A DNA stretch of 64,000 nucleotides from JANPPS01 sp965246925 (GCA_965246925.1 OZ251994.1:3906001-3970000); one strand, 5' to 3'. Counted from the first letter of the stretch, positions 7,368 through 17,359 are shown. The notes: generated from the letters alone by a model not told the origin. Translations and numbers: made by a program.

Positions 7368-8873
7368 TCAGCCGGCCGGCTCCGCGCCCAGCAGGTCGCC
7401 GCGGTCCCCTTCCCAGGCCGGCATGCCGGACAGCACGCCGCGGAAGCCTAGTACCGCGTCGCCCACGAACACGCCGCGCTCGCCGATGCTGAACTCGCGG
7501 ATGGTGCGTTCGTGCGCCGCGGTGCGGGTCTTCAGCACGGAGATGGCCTTCCGCACCTCGCCTTCGACCTCGAAGAAGCGCATGAGGATGATACTGTCGG
7601 CAAGGTAGCTGACGTCCACGGTGCTGCGCATGTCGCCGATCAGGCCGTGCTGGCCGAGCACCATGAGGGTCACGACGCCGCGGTGGTTGAGGTAGGTCAG
7701 CAGCTCGTGCATCTGCAGCAGGAGGTATTTCTCGCCGGGCATACTCTGTAGGTAGGCGTTCAGGCTGTCGATCACCACCATGCGCACGCCGTCCCGCTGC
7801 ACGGCCTGGCGCACCAGGGCGGCGAAGGCGCCGGGCGACATCTCGGCCGGGTCGATCTGGCGGATGGTCAGCTGCTGGGTGGCCATGAACGGGCGAAGGT
7901 CGAGGCCGACGGTGGCGGAGCGGTCCAGCAGGGTGGCGAGACCTTCGTCGAACTGGAACAGCGCCGCGCGATCCCCGCGGGACACGGCGGCGTGGATGGC
8001 CGACGTGGCGATGGTGGTCTTGCCGGCGCCGGACGGGCCGATCAGCAGCGCGTTGGTGCCGGGCACCAAGCCACCGCCCATGAGCGAATCGAGGCCGGGG
8101 CTGCCGGTGCTGACTTTCTTGTTCACGAACTCGGCCGCATGCTCGTGCGCGACCAGCCGCGGATAGACCTCGAGGCCACCGGGGGTGATGGTGAAGTCGT
8201 GGAAGCCGCCGCGATACTGGCTGCCGCGCATCTTCACGACACGGAGGCGCCGGCGCTCGGTCCCGAACTCGATCGGCAGCTGCTCGAGGGTCAGTACGCC
8301 GTGGGCGACGCTGTGCAGCTTCAGATCCTCGGCCCGGATCGCCCGGTCATCCAGCAGCAGGACGGTGCAGCGGCGCTGGGTGAAGTAGTGCTTGAGCGCC
8401 AGCACCTGCCGGCGGTAGCGGAGCGGGCTTTGGGCCAGGAGCCGAAGCTCGCTCAGGCTGTCGAAGATGACGCGGGTCGGGTTCACGGCGTCCACCCGCT
8501 CCATCACGCGGCGAACCGTCTCACCCAGTTCCAGCTCGGACGGATGCAGCACGCTTTGCTCGGCTTCCGCGTCCAGGCCCTCCTCGGTAATGAGCTCGCA
8601 CACGTCGATGCCGTCCAGCGACCAGCCGTGCGAGCGGGCGACGGCGTTCAGTTCGTCCTCGCCTTCGGACAGGGTGATATACAGGCTGCGTTCGCCGAGC
8701 GCCTTGGCCACCAGGAGGAATTGCAGGGCCAGGGTGGTCTTGCCGGCCCCGGGCGTGCCCTCGATCAGATAGACGCGTTCCGCCTTGATTCCGCCCAACA
8801 ACACGTCGTCCAGGCCGGCGATCCCGGTCGATAGCGGGGGCCGGGTCATTTCAGTAAGGCTGGCGGCAGACAT
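7368..8873 (-). CDS. KaiC-like double RecA-domain ATPase
   Basis: This 501-residue protein has two tandem RecA/KaiC domains. Domain I has Walker A EGTPGAGKTTLALQF (about 38-52) and the acidic SEGEDEL motif where KaiC has its catalytic Glu pair. Domain II has Walker A GPSGAGKTTIA (about 275) and FQFDEG. The C-terminal part reads VDVSYLADSII then RFFEVEGEVRKAISVLKTR, aligning with the KaiC autophosphorylation region. The first site is Ser, but the neighbouring Thr of cyanobacterial KaiC is Tyr here. The chosen start is ATG 8873 (MSAASLTEMTRPP); the frame stays open upstream but without family-like sequence. No kaiA or kaiB is in the window. In non-cyanobacterial bacteria such proteins usually act in stress or two-component signalling, which fits the coupled histidine kinase one base downstream. 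Confidence 0.93.
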   Translation of the reverse strand: MSAASLTEMTRPPLSTGIAGLDDVLLGGIKAERVYLIEGTPGAGKTTLALQFLLVAKALGERSLYITLSEGEDELNAVARSHGWSLDGIDVCELITEEGLDAEAEQSVLHPSELELGETVRRVMERVDAVNPTRVIFDSLSELRLLAQSPLRYRRQVLALKHYFTQRRCTVLLLDDRAIRAEDLKLHSVAHGVLTLEQLPIEFGTERRRLRVVKMRGSQYRGGFHDFTITPGGLEVYPRLVAHEHAAEFVNKKVSTGSPGLDSLMGGGLVPGTNALLIGPSGAGKTTIATSAIHAAVSRGDRAALFQFDEGLATLLDRSATVGLDLRPFMATQQLTIRQIDPAEMSPGAFAALVRQAVQRDGVRMVVIDSLNAYLQSMPGEKYLLLQMHELLTYLNHRGVVTLMVLGQHGLIGDMRSTVDVSYLADSIILMRFFEVEGEVRKAISVLKTRTAAHERTIREFSIGERGVFVGDAVLGFRGVLSGMPAWEGDRGDLLGAEPAG

Positions 8874-8957
8874 ACGGCGTTCCCATGTAATAAGCGGCGT
8901 CAACGGTTCGACACCATAGCGGGTTCGAATTCGGCTGACGAGAATGCGGAGTGACCG

Positions 8958-9983
8958 ATGCGCCTGTCCGTCCTGGACCAGTCCACGACCGTTTCGGGCC
9001 GCAGCCCGGATGCGAGTATCCGGGAGACGCTGGCGCTGGCCCGGCATTGCGAGGCCGCGGGCTATCACCGGTATTGGCTGGCGGAACACCATGCGAGTGC
9101 CAGCCAGGCCGGGACTGCGCCGGAAATCCTGATTGCCGCCATCGCCGCCACCACGCAGCGCATCCGCGTGGGCTCGGCCGGGGTCATGCTGCCGCACTAT
9201 TCCGCGCTGAAGGTGGCGGAGGTGTTCCGGGTGCTGGAGGCGATCGCGCCGGGGCGGATCGACATGGGGTTGGGCCGGGCGCCGGGCTCGGACGGGCGGA
9301 CGGCATTCGCGCTCAATCCACAGGCGGCGACGGCGGCGGATCAGTTTCCGGCGATGGTCAGGGACGTGCTGGCCTGGACCCGGGACGAGGCGCTGCCGGA
9401 GGGGCATCCCTTCCGTGACGTCCGGGCCGAGCCGGCGGGGCCCACCGCGCCCGGGCCGTGGATCCTGGGCAGTTCCGCCTACGGCGCCCAGATCGCGGCG
9501 CATTTCGGGCTGCCGTATTGCTTCGCGCACTTCATCACCGACGGGCACGGCGCGGCAGAGGCGCTGGACCTGTACCGGGACCTATACCGGCCGAGCCAGG
9601 CGTTTCCGGCGCCCGTGCCGGCGCTGGCGGTGTGGGCGATGGCGGCGGAGGACGATGCGGCGGTGGAGCGGCAGTTCGCGTCCCGCGCGCTATGGCGGCT
9701 GGGCCGTGACCGCGGCGTCTATACCCCGCTGCCGAGCCCGGAAGAGGCTTTGGCCTATGTGTATTCGGACGCCGAGCGGCACCGGATCGGCCGGCTACGG
9801 GAGACGGCGCTGGTGGGGACTGGGGCGGCGGTCGCAGACAAACTGGCGGCGGTGGGACGGCAGCATGGCGTGGACGAGATCGCCATCCTGACCACGCTGC
9901 ACGACCCGGCGGCCCGGCAGCGCAGCTACACGTTGATCAGCGAGGCATCAGCGCGGCACGATATGGCGATGGCGGCCGAATGA
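8958..9983 (+). CDS. LLM-class flavin-dependent oxidoreductase
   Basis: This 341-residue protein is of the luciferase-like monooxygenase superfamily, with a predicted TIM-barrel using FMNH2/F420-type chemistry. Typical group features are the N-terminal LSVLDQSTT, YWLAEHHASASQAGTAPEI (EHH motif), RIRVGSAGVMLPHYSALKVAE, LEAIAPGRIDMGLGRAPGSD and a C-terminal AILTTLHD block. The pattern matches the bacterial LLM group known in E. coli as YhbW. The substrate cannot be inferred. ATG 8958 fits the family start. It is divergent from the kaiC-like gene with 84 bases between starts, and its 3' end overlaps the next minus-strand gene by 36 bases. Confidence 0.92.
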   Translation: MRLSVLDQSTTVSGRSPDASIRETLALARHCEAAGYHRYWLAEHHASASQAGTAPEILIAAIAATTQRIRVGSAGVMLPHYSALKVAEVFRVLEAIAPGRIDMGLGRAPGSDGRTAFALNPQAATAADQFPAMVRDVLAWTRDEALPEGHPFRDVRAEPAGPTAPGPWILGSSAYGAQIAAHFGLPYCFAHFITDGHGAAEALDLYRDLYRPSQAFPAPVPALAVWAMAAEDDAAVERQFASRALWRLGRDRGVYTPLPSPEEALAYVYSDAERHRIGRLRETALVGTGAAVADKLAAVGRQHGVDEIAILTTLHDPAARQRSYTLISEASARHDMAMAAE

Positions 9984-10220
9984 GCCGCGCCATTGGCGGT
10001 AGCGGAACGTGCCGTATGCGACGGCGGCGGCGATGATCACGACCGGCAACAGGAAGGACAGCACCGTGAGTGCGAACAGCGCGATGGACGCCGCCCCCGC
10101 CAGCACCGCCACGAGTCCGGCGCCCACCAGCAGCTTGAACGACAGCGGCACGCCCGTCCGCGGCGGGGTGCGGAAGGCGCCGTCGGGGGTCATGTCCAGC
10201 AGCGGAGGAGTGCGTTCCAT
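9948..10220 (-). CDS. Small membrane protein, unknown family
   Basis: From ATG 10220 (MERTPPLLDMTPDGAF) the product is 90 residues. A proline-rich N-terminus leads into two hydrophobic segments (about 26-45, FKLLVGAGLVAVLAGAASIAL, and about 48-68, with VLSFLLPVVIIAAAVAYG) and then a basic tail (FRYRQWRGSFGRHRH). It is probably an inner-membrane protein with the tail in the cytoplasm. Its start codon shares the CATG at 10218-10221 with the divergent ModA-like gene, so each 5' leader lies inside the other gene. Its 3' end overlaps the monooxygenase gene. No clear ribosome site precedes 10220; the next ATG (MTPDGAF) is an alternative start. Confidence 0.55.
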   Translation of the reverse strand: MERTPPLLDMTPDGAFRTPPRTGVPLSFKLLVGAGLVAVLAGAASIALFALTVLSFLLPVVIIAAAVAYGTFRYRQWRGSFGRHRHIVPR

Positions 10221-10968
10221 GGGTAAGACTTGGCTGCTATCCCTTGCTGCTTCAAGCCTTTTCGCAGGGCCGGCCATGGCGGCGGACTACACCCTGCTCA
10301 CGACCGGCGCGTTCAAGCAGGCGGCGCTGGCGCTGGTGGCCCAATTCGAGGTGGGAGGCGACCATGTGACGATCGAGACCGACACGGCCGGCGGCGTGCT
10401 GCGGCGGATCAAGGCCGGGCACGGAGCGGACGTGGTGATCGTGACGCCCAACGTGATCGACGGGCTGATCGCGGACGGCACGCTGACACCGGGCAGCCGG
10501 CGGGATGTGGCGCAGGTAGGGATCGGCGTGGCGGTGGCGGATGGTGCGCCCCGGCCCGATTTGAGCAGCGCCGAGTCGTTCCGTGCCGCGTTGCTGGCGG
10601 CGCCGTCCGTGGCGATCGTGGATCCCGCGTCTGGGGGGTCCAGCGGGATCTACCTGACGGCGTTGTTCGAGCGGATGGGGATTGCGGATGCGATGGCGGC
10701 GAAGCTGGTGCGGGTGAATGGCGGGCTGGCCGCAACCGCCGTGGCGGATGGGCGGGCCAGCATGGCACTGCAGCAGGTGAGCGAGTTGCTAACCACGCCA
10801 GGGGTGGCGTTCGTGGGTCCGTTGCCCGACGCGGTGCAGAATGTGACTGTCTATAGTGCCGGGCTTCAGATGCATGCCAGCGCGGGTGCCGACCGGCTGC
10901 TGGCGTCACTGACCGGGCCCTCGGCCGCGCACATAATCATCACTAAAGGTATGCGGACACCACGTTAA
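10219..10968 (+). CDS. Periplasmic substrate-binding protein, ModA-like
   Basis: This 249-residue exported protein begins MGKTWLLSLAASSLFAGPAMA and has an AMA|ADY-type signal-peptidase site. The mature part follows the extracellular solute-binding (ModA-like) fold. An early LTTGAFKQAALALVAQFE resembles the usual SxxGA...FE start, followed by ADVVIVTPNVIDGL and a DPASGGSSGIYL hinge region. It probably binds a small anion or other solute for an ABC transporter, but no permease or ATPase gene is adjacent, so the ligand is open. ATG 10219 is chosen because GGAGGAG lies 8 bases upstream (10204-10210) and the signal peptide begins there. The frame is open further upstream without signal-like sequence. 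Confidence 0.8.
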   Translation: MGKTWLLSLAASSLFAGPAMAADYTLLTTGAFKQAALALVAQFEVGGDHVTIETDTAGGVLRRIKAGHGADVVIVTPNVIDGLIADGTLTPGSRRDVAQVGIGVAVADGAPRPDLSSAESFRAALLAAPSVAIVDPASGGSSGIYLTALFERMGIADAMAAKLVRVNGGLAATAVADGRASMALQQVSELLTTPGVAFVGPLPDAVQNVTVYSAGLQMHASAGADRLLASLTGPSAAHIIITKGMRTPR

Positions 10969-10994
10969 GGTGGATAACGCTACACTCATCCACC
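10969..10994. terminator. Hairpin between convergent genes
   Basis: GGTGGAT (10969-10975) and ATCCACC (10988-10994) are perfect 7-base arms around a 12-base loop. They lie exactly between the stop of the binding-protein gene and the stop of sufA. There is no T-run, so it is at best a weak bidirectional terminator. Confidence 0.4.
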
Positions 10995-11363
10995 CTACAC
11001 GTGGAAGCTCTCGCCGCAGCCGCAGCGGCCTTTCTCGTTCGGGTTGCTGAAGGTGAAGCCGGAGGTTAGGTCCTTGACCTGGTAGTCCATCTGGCTGCCG
11101 ATCAGGAACAGGCTCGCCTTGCGGTCCACCAGCACGGTGAGGTCGTGGTCCTTCACGATCTCGTCGCCGGGGCCGGGCGCCTCGACCCAGTCCATCACGT
11201 AGCTGAGGCCGCTGCAGCCCTTGGTGTTGACGCTGATGCGGAGCAGCATGCCCTGCTTGCCCTTGGCGTACAGGCCCGCCAGGCGGGCGGCAGCGGCGTC
11301 CGTCAAGGTCATCAGCGGCGGGAGCGCACGGCGGGTGCGGGGGGCGCTTTGCACGTCACTCAT
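10995..11363 (-). CDS. sufA: A-type iron-sulfur carrier of the SUF system
   Basis: This 122-residue HesB/IscA-type protein receives Fe-S clusters from the SufBCD scaffold and passes them to apo-enzymes. The three conserved cysteines are present: one in NTKGCSGLSYVMDW and two in the C-terminal CGCGESF. It is the last gene of the SUF operon (minus strand), following sufT by 10 bases. Start ATG 11363 gives a Pro/Arg-rich N-terminus before LPPLMTLTDAAAARL. It may be annotated sufA or erpA-like; operon position favours sufA. Confidence 0.9.
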   Translation of the reverse strand: MSDVQSAPRTRRALPPLMTLTDAAAARLAGLYAKGKQGMLLRISVNTKGCSGLSYVMDWVEAPGPGDEIVKDHDLTVLVDRKASLFLIGSQMDYQVKDLTSGFTFSNPNEKGRCGCGESFHV

Positions 11364-11373
11364 CGGGGCCTCC

Positions 11374-11724
11374 TCAGAACATATTCAGCGCGAGGCGCGC
11401 GTCTTCGGTCATGCGGCTAGGGTCCCAGGGCGGGTCCCAGACGGTGTCGACGTGGCAGGAGGTGACGCCGGGCACGGCCATGATGGCGTCCTGGACCTGC
11501 ACCGGCAGCTCCTGCGCGCTGGGGCAGCCGGGCGCGGTCAGCGTCATTTCGACCTTGACCGCGTTGGCGTCATCGATTTCCACGGCGTAGATCAGGCCGA
11601 GTTCGTAGATATTCACCGGGATTTCCGGGTCGTACACGGTCGCGATGGCGGCCAGGAGCGCGTCCTCGGTCGGCTTGACCGGCGCGTCCACCCCGTCCGG
11701 GGTCCAGGCTTGCACGTCACTCAC
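11374..11724 (-). CDS. sufT: SUF-associated DUF59/MIP18 protein (SufT-like)
   Basis: From GTG 11724 (VSDVQAWTPDG) the product is 116 residues and carries a DUF59 (MIP18-like) domain. Signatures are the early DPEIPVNIYELGLIY, the conserved Cys in TLTAPGCPSAQELP, and the C-terminal DTVWDPPWDPSRMTEDARLALNMF. SufT proteins help mature Fe-S proteins. The GTG start has GGAG six bases upstream and overlaps the sufU stop by eight bases, which suggests translational coupling. An ATG at 11745 would add seven Arg/Ala residues and is less likely. Confidence 0.88.
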   Translation of the reverse strand: MSDVQAWTPDGVDAPVKPTEDALLAAIATVYDPEIPVNIYELGLIYAVEIDDANAVKVEMTLTAPGCPSAQELPVQVQDAIMAVPGVTSCHVDTVWDPPWDPSRMTEDARLALNMF

Positions 11725-12157
11725 TGCTGCTCTCCTTCTCGCCACCCAGGGCCGCCAGCAGGGCGTTCCAGGGCAGCGTCACGCATTTGACCCGGCTTTG
11801 ATACTCATGCACGGCCGAGAACGGCATGAGGCGCTGGTCACAATCCGGGCACGCGCCGGTCCGGGCCAGGATCGCGACCCCTGCGGCCGCCTGCCGGATA
11901 TGGTCCGGGGTGGTGCCGGTCACAACCTCGCACATCAGGTCCGCGCTGGCGACGCTGATCTCGCAGCCGCGCGCCTCGAACCCGGCGTCCACCACCCGGC
12001 CGCCGTCCCGGCGGATGAACACGGTGACGCGGTCGCCGCACATGGGATTGTCGCCCCGTGCCTCGGCGTCATACGCGGCCGGGCGCCTGGCGTGCGTGGG
12101 GGCGCGGCCGTGCGTGCGGATTTCCGCGCTGTAGAGGTCGCGTAGCTCGTCAAACAT
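11717..12157 (-). CDS. sufU: SUF iron-sulfur assembly protein SufU (NifU/IscU-like)
   Basis: This 146-residue protein of the SufU/IscU family partners SufS, either as a sulfur-transfer partner that moves persulfide sulfur onward or as a scaffold. Visible ligands are the Cys in GDNPMCGDRVTVF, the Cys in EARGCEISVASADLM and the Cys in SRVKCVTLPW, matching the conserved family cysteines. An extra CPDC pair sits in RTGACPDCDQRLM. The N-terminal MFDELRDLYSAEI is normal for the family. It lies six bases after sufS and overlaps sufT. Confidence 0.9.
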   Translation of the reverse strand: MFDELRDLYSAEIRTHGRAPTHARRPAAYDAEARGDNPMCGDRVTVFIRRDGGRVVDAGFEARGCEISVASADLMCEVVTGTTPDHIRQAAAGVAILARTGACPDCDQRLMPFSAVHEYQSRVKCVTLPWNALLAALGGEKESSSE

Positions 12158-12163
12158 GACGGG

Positions 12164-13405
12164 TCATGACTGGAAGAACTCCCGCACCCGCAGGAGCGTA
12201 TCCGCCAGCACGTCGATTTCCGCGCGGGTGGTGTAGATCCCGGTGCTGGCGCGGGCGGAGCTGTCCACGCCCAGGCGGCGCATCAGCGGCTCGGCACAGT
12301 GATTGCCGGCGCGGACGGCGATGCCCTGGCGGTCCAGCAGCGTCGCGATGTCATGCGCGTGCGCGCCCTCCATCGTGAAGCTGAGCACGCCGCCGCGGTC
12401 CTGCGCCTGGCCGAGCACACGGAGGCCGGGTATGGCGCCCAGGCGGGCCAGGGCGTGCTCGGTAAGGTCCGCTTCGTGGGCCTGGATGGCGTCAAGGCCG
12501 ATCGCTTCGACCCACTCGATGGCGGCGCGGAGGCCGATCGCCTCCAGGATCGCGGGGGTTCCGGCCTCGAACTTGTGCGGCACTTCGGCCCAGGTGCTGC
12601 GCTCGAAGCTCACGGAGCCGATCATGTCGCCACCGCCCATGAAGGGAGGCATGCGCTCCAGCAGGTCGCGCTTGGCCCATAAGACGCCGATGCCGGTCGG
12701 GCCATACAGCTTATGGCCGGTGAAAACGTAGAAGTCGGCGCCGATCGCTTGGACGTCGATGGCGCGGTGCACCGTGGACTGGCTGCCGTCGAACATGACG
12801 CGGGCGCCGTACTCGTGCGCGAGCGCGGCGATGCGGGCGGCGGGCGTCACGGTGCCCAGCACGTTGCTCATATGCGTGATGGACACGAGGCCCACCTTAC
12901 CGTCCCGCAAGCAATGCTCGAGCCCGGCCATGTCGATCTCGCCCGCATCGGTAATGGGTGCGACGCGCAGCTCGATCCCGGTGCGATCCCGCAGCATCTG
13001 CCAGGGCACCAGGTTCGCGTGGTGCTCCATCTCGCTGATGACCACGGCCTGACCGGGCTGCATGAGCGCGCCGTAGCTGTGCGCCACCAGGTTGAACGCC
13101 GCGGTGGCGTTGGCGGTGAAGACGATCTCCTCCCGGCTGGGGGCGTTCAGCAGCCGGGCGGCGGCGTCGCGGGTGCCTTCATAAACGTCGCTGGTCCGCT
13201 CGCTCATCCAATGCAGGCCGCGGTGCACGTTGGCGTATTGCGTCTCCATCGCCTGCACCATCGCGTCGATCACGGCGCGGGGCTTCTGCGCGGAGGCGGC
13301 GCTGTCGAGGAAGACGAACGGCTTGCCGCGGATGGTTTCACCCAGGATGGGGAACTGGGCGCGGATGCGTTCGACGTCGAAAACAGGCTTCGTGATGGCG
13401 TTCAT
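12164..13405 (-). CDS. sufS: Cysteine desulfurase SufS
   Basis: This 413-residue PLP enzyme, aminotransferase class V, group II, takes sulfur from cysteine for Fe-S assembly. Features are FVFLDSAASAQKP at the N-terminus, an ISEMEHHANLVPW block with the PLP-stacking His, FDGSQSTVHRAIDVQ, and the PLP Lys in FTGHKLYGPTGIGVLW. The catalytic Cys loop near the C-terminus reads VRAGNHCAEPLMRRLG, the short group II form. ATG 13405 is preferred over an upstream start because it overlaps the sufD stop as ATGA. Confidence 0.96.
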   Translation of the reverse strand: MNAITKPVFDVERIRAQFPILGETIRGKPFVFLDSAASAQKPRAVIDAMVQAMETQYANVHRGLHWMSERTSDVYEGTRDAAARLLNAPSREEIVFTANATAAFNLVAHSYGALMQPGQAVVISEMEHHANLVPWQMLRDRTGIELRVAPITDAGEIDMAGLEHCLRDGKVGLVSITHMSNVLGTVTPAARIAALAHEYGARVMFDGSQSTVHRAIDVQAIGADFYVFTGHKLYGPTGIGVLWAKRDLLERMPPFMGGGDMIGSVSFERSTWAEVPHKFEAGTPAILEAIGLRAAIEWVEAIGLDAIQAHEADLTEHALARLGAIPGLRVLGQAQDRGGVLSFTMEGAHAHDIATLLDRQGIAVRAGNHCAEPLMRRLGVDSSARASTGIYTTRAEIDVLADTLLRVREFFQS

Positions 13406-14637
13406 GCGCGGGCCCACCATTGCTCGATCGCGGCCTCCAGCATGGCGCGGGCGCCGTCATGGGTGACCGGCTCCATCGCCTCGGTCAGGAAGGCGCGGAC
13501 CAGGATGGCGCGGGCCTCGGCGCCGGGCACGCCGCGGCTGCGGAGGTAGAACAGCTGATCCTGGTCCAGTTCGCCGATCGTGGCGCCGTGGCTGCATTTC
13601 ACGTCGTCGGCGTAGATCTCCAGCTGCGGCTTGCAGTCGATCTCGGCGTTGGGCGACAGCAGCAGGGCCTGGTTCATCTGGTAGCCGTCGGTCTTCTGCG
13701 CGATGCGCGCGACCTCGATCCGGCCCTGGAACACGCCGCGCGCGTGGCCGTCCAGCACGTTCTTGACCGTCTGGCGGGAGCCGCAATCCGGCGCGTCATG
13801 GCGGACGACGGTGGTGATGTCGCCGTGCTGCTGCCCGGTCAGCAATTGGGCGCCGTTCAGGTGCACCATGCCGTGCGGGCCGTGCAGGCGGGCGTGGATC
13901 TCGGTGCGGGCCAGCCGGGCGCCGAGGGTGAGGACGAAGGCGTCATACGTGCCATGCTCCGCGACTTCGGCGTAGGTGGTGTTGACGTGGAACGCCTGCG
14001 CGCTCTCTTCCTGCAGCCGCACGTGGGTGAGCGTGGCGTGCGGGGCGATCACGGCCTCGGTCACGGCATTATGCAGGTAGGTCCCCTGCCCGCGCGCGAC
14101 CTCGATCACGATGAGCTTGGCGCCCTCGGCCAGGTGAATGCTGTGGCGGGGGTGAAAGGCGATGGGGCGGTGGCCGTCGGGCGCGATGTTGACCAGCATG
14201 ACCGCGCCCGCGTCCACGCCGGCCGCGACATGCAGCTGCACGCCGTCCTCGGCCAGCATGGTGTTGAGCGCGACCAGCGGCTCCGTCAGGCGCGGGAGGG
14301 TGCCGAAGTCCGGGTGGTCGGCAAACCGGGTGACGGTCACATGCTCCGGCAACACCGACAGGTCGGGGCGGAACCGGCCATCGATCAGCACCAGGCGCGG
14401 GCCATCCGGCACCGCGCCCAGGGCGGGGGCGTCCGACACCTCGGTCAGCGGCTCCTGAAAGCTGCTTTCGGCGAGCGGGCGGAGGCTGGTGTAGCGCCAA
14501 GCCTCCGACTTCACGCTCGGCAGCGCGAAGGCGGCGGCGGCGGCGGCACGGAGCGCGCGGTCGCCGGGCAGGCGGGCGCGGAAGGCGTGGTAGCGGGTGA
14601 CGAAGGCGTCGGCGCCGGTGGGGGCGAGCTGGTTCAT
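13402..14637 (-). CDS. sufD: SufD scaffold component
   Basis: This 411-residue protein forms the SufBC2D cluster-assembly complex and is needed for iron acquisition and cluster formation. It shows the SufB/SufD beta-helix core (YAEVAEHGTYDAFVL, HGPHGMVHLNGAQLLTGQQHGD) and the conserved C-terminal CSHGATIGELDQDQLFYL with SRGVPGAEARAILVRAFL. It starts at ATG 14637, overlapping the sufC stop (ATGA), and its own stop overlaps sufS, so the genes are translationally coupled. Confidence 0.95.
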   Translation of the reverse strand: MNQLAPTGADAFVTRYHAFRARLPGDRALRAAAAAAFALPSVKSEAWRYTSLRPLAESSFQEPLTEVSDAPALGAVPDGPRLVLIDGRFRPDLSVLPEHVTVTRFADHPDFGTLPRLTEPLVALNTMLAEDGVQLHVAAGVDAGAVMLVNIAPDGHRPIAFHPRHSIHLAEGAKLIVIEVARGQGTYLHNAVTEAVIAPHATLTHVRLQEESAQAFHVNTTYAEVAEHGTYDAFVLTLGARLARTEIHARLHGPHGMVHLNGAQLLTGQQHGDITTVVRHDAPDCGSRQTVKNVLDGHARGVFQGRIEVARIAQKTDGYQMNQALLLSPNAEIDCKPQLEIYADDVKCSHGATIGELDQDQLFYLRSRGVPGAEARAILVRAFLTEAMEPVTHDGARAMLEAAIEQWWARA

Positions 14638-15382
14638 GCCGCCGCCGCCACGACGCCGGCATAGCCGCTCGCTTCCAATTCGCGCGCCAGTTCCGGCCCG
14701 CCCGAGCGGATGATGCGGCCGGCTGACAGCACGTGGACGCGGTCCGGCACCAAATGGTCCAGCAGGCGCTGGTGGTGGGTGATGACCAGGGCGGAGAAGT
14801 CCGGGCTGCGCAGCGCGTTCACGCCGTCCGCCACGATCTTCAGCGCATCGATGTCGAGGCCGCTATCGGTCTCGTCCAGAATGGCGAGCTTGGGGCGGAG
14901 GATCGCCATCTGCAGCACCTCGTTCCGCTTCTTCTCGCCCCCGCTGAAGCCCACGTTCACGTTCCGCTTCAGCATGTCGTCCGGCATAAGCAGGCGCTTG
15001 GCCTCGGCCCGGGCGAGGCGGAGGAAGGCGACCGCATCCAGCTCCGCCTCACCGCGGGCGCGGCGGATGGCGTTCAGCGCCGTGCGGAGGAAGTTGGCGT
15101 TGCCGACGCCGGGCAGCTCGATCGGGGCTTGGAAGGCCAGGAACAGGCCGGCGGCCGCACGCTCCTCCGGCTCCATCGCCAGCAGGTCCTTGCCGTCGAA
15201 CGTGACGGTACCGCCGGTGACCTCGTAGCCCTCGTGGCCGGATAGCACGTAGCCCAGCGTGCTCTTGCCCGAGCCGTTCGGTCCCATGATGGCGTGCACC
15301 TGGCCAGCCGGTAGATCGAGGCTCAGACCGCGTAGGATGTCTTTGTCCGCAATCTTTGCAGACAACTCGTGAATAGACAGCA

Positions 15383-15383
<1 letters not shown>
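14634..15383 (-). CDS. sufC: SUF system ATPase SufC
   Basis: From ATG 15383 the product is 249 residues: an ABC-type ATPase that powers the SufBCD scaffold in the cytoplasm. It shows Walker A GPNGSGKSTLGYVL, signature VGFSGGEKKRNEVLQM, Walker B LAILDETDSGLDIDAL and an H-loop in ALVITHHQRLL. The FxGxDLLAMEPEERAAAGLFLAFQ block is typical of SufC. The ATG overlaps the sufB stop by one base (TGATG). In-frame sequence further upstream is sufB in another frame and is not part of the gene. Confidence 0.97.
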
Positions 15384-16873
<1,490 letters not shown>

Positions 16874-16881
16874 GGCTGATC

Positions 16882-17343
16882 CTACTCGGCGAGGTGGATA
16901 GGGCGGGACGGGGCCGGCATGTGGGGCGGAAACGCCCGGGGGACAGAGCGGTCGAGGTCGGCAAGGCTGATGGCCGACAGCGCGGCGCGCACGGCCGTGT
17001 TGACCGGGTCCCAGCGGCCGCGGACGGGGCAGCACCGCTCCGCCTCGCACCCGGCGCCCGAGCCTTCGACGCAGGCGGTGAGCGCGATCGGGCCGTCGAT
17101 GGCGGTTACTATCTCGGCCACCGAAATCTCGGACAGGCTGCGCGCCAGGCGGTAGCCGCCGCGGGCGCCGCGCTGGCTGATGACCAGCTGCACGGACGCC
17201 AGGGCCTTCAGCACCTTGGCCACCGTCGGCTCCGGCACGCCGGTCGCCAGCGCGATGCCCGGCGCCGTCTGGCACGCTTCCCCGCGCGACAGCCGGACCA
17301 GGACGACGACGGCATAGTCCGTGAGTTTGGACAGTTTCAGCAT
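16882..17343 (-). CDS. Rrf2-family Fe-S regulator of the SUF operon
   Basis: This 153-residue Rrf2-family transcription factor begins with the standard MLKLSKLTDYAVVVLVRLSR. A winged helix-turn-helix follows (GVPEPTVAKVLKALASVQLV, then ISQRGARGGYRLAR). The cluster-binding region contains closely spaced cysteines (ALTACVEGSGAGCEAERCC), suggesting it senses Fe-S status as IscR does. As the first gene of the SUF operon it is presumably an autoregulator. The segment upstream contains two inverted repeats overlapping a possible promoter. The SUF-specific Rrf2 subfamily is the best fit. Confidence 0.92.
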   Translation of the reverse strand: MLKLSKLTDYAVVVLVRLSRGEACQTAPGIALATGVPEPTVAKVLKALASVQLVISQRGARGGYRLARSLSEISVAEIVTAIDGPIALTACVEGSGAGCEAERCCPVRGRWDPVNTAVRAALSAISLADLDRSVPRAFPPHMPAPSRPIHLAE

Positions 17344-17359
17344 GCACGTTCCACAAATC

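Noticed and set aside
5526..7451. Long plus-strand frame of 641 residues opposite the histidine kinase
   Set aside because: Ser/Arg/Pro-rich with no family pattern; it is the antisense shadow of a well-supported kinase gene in GC-rich DNA.
8920..8957. Possible tRNA fragment (GGGTTCGAATTC string)
   Set aside because: The T-loop-like string has no matching acceptor or anticodon arms on either strand.
8873..9548. Upstream extension of the KaiC-like frame
   Set aside because: The extra 225 residues lie opposite the monooxygenase gene and lack KaiC-like features; ATG 8873 gives the family N-terminus.
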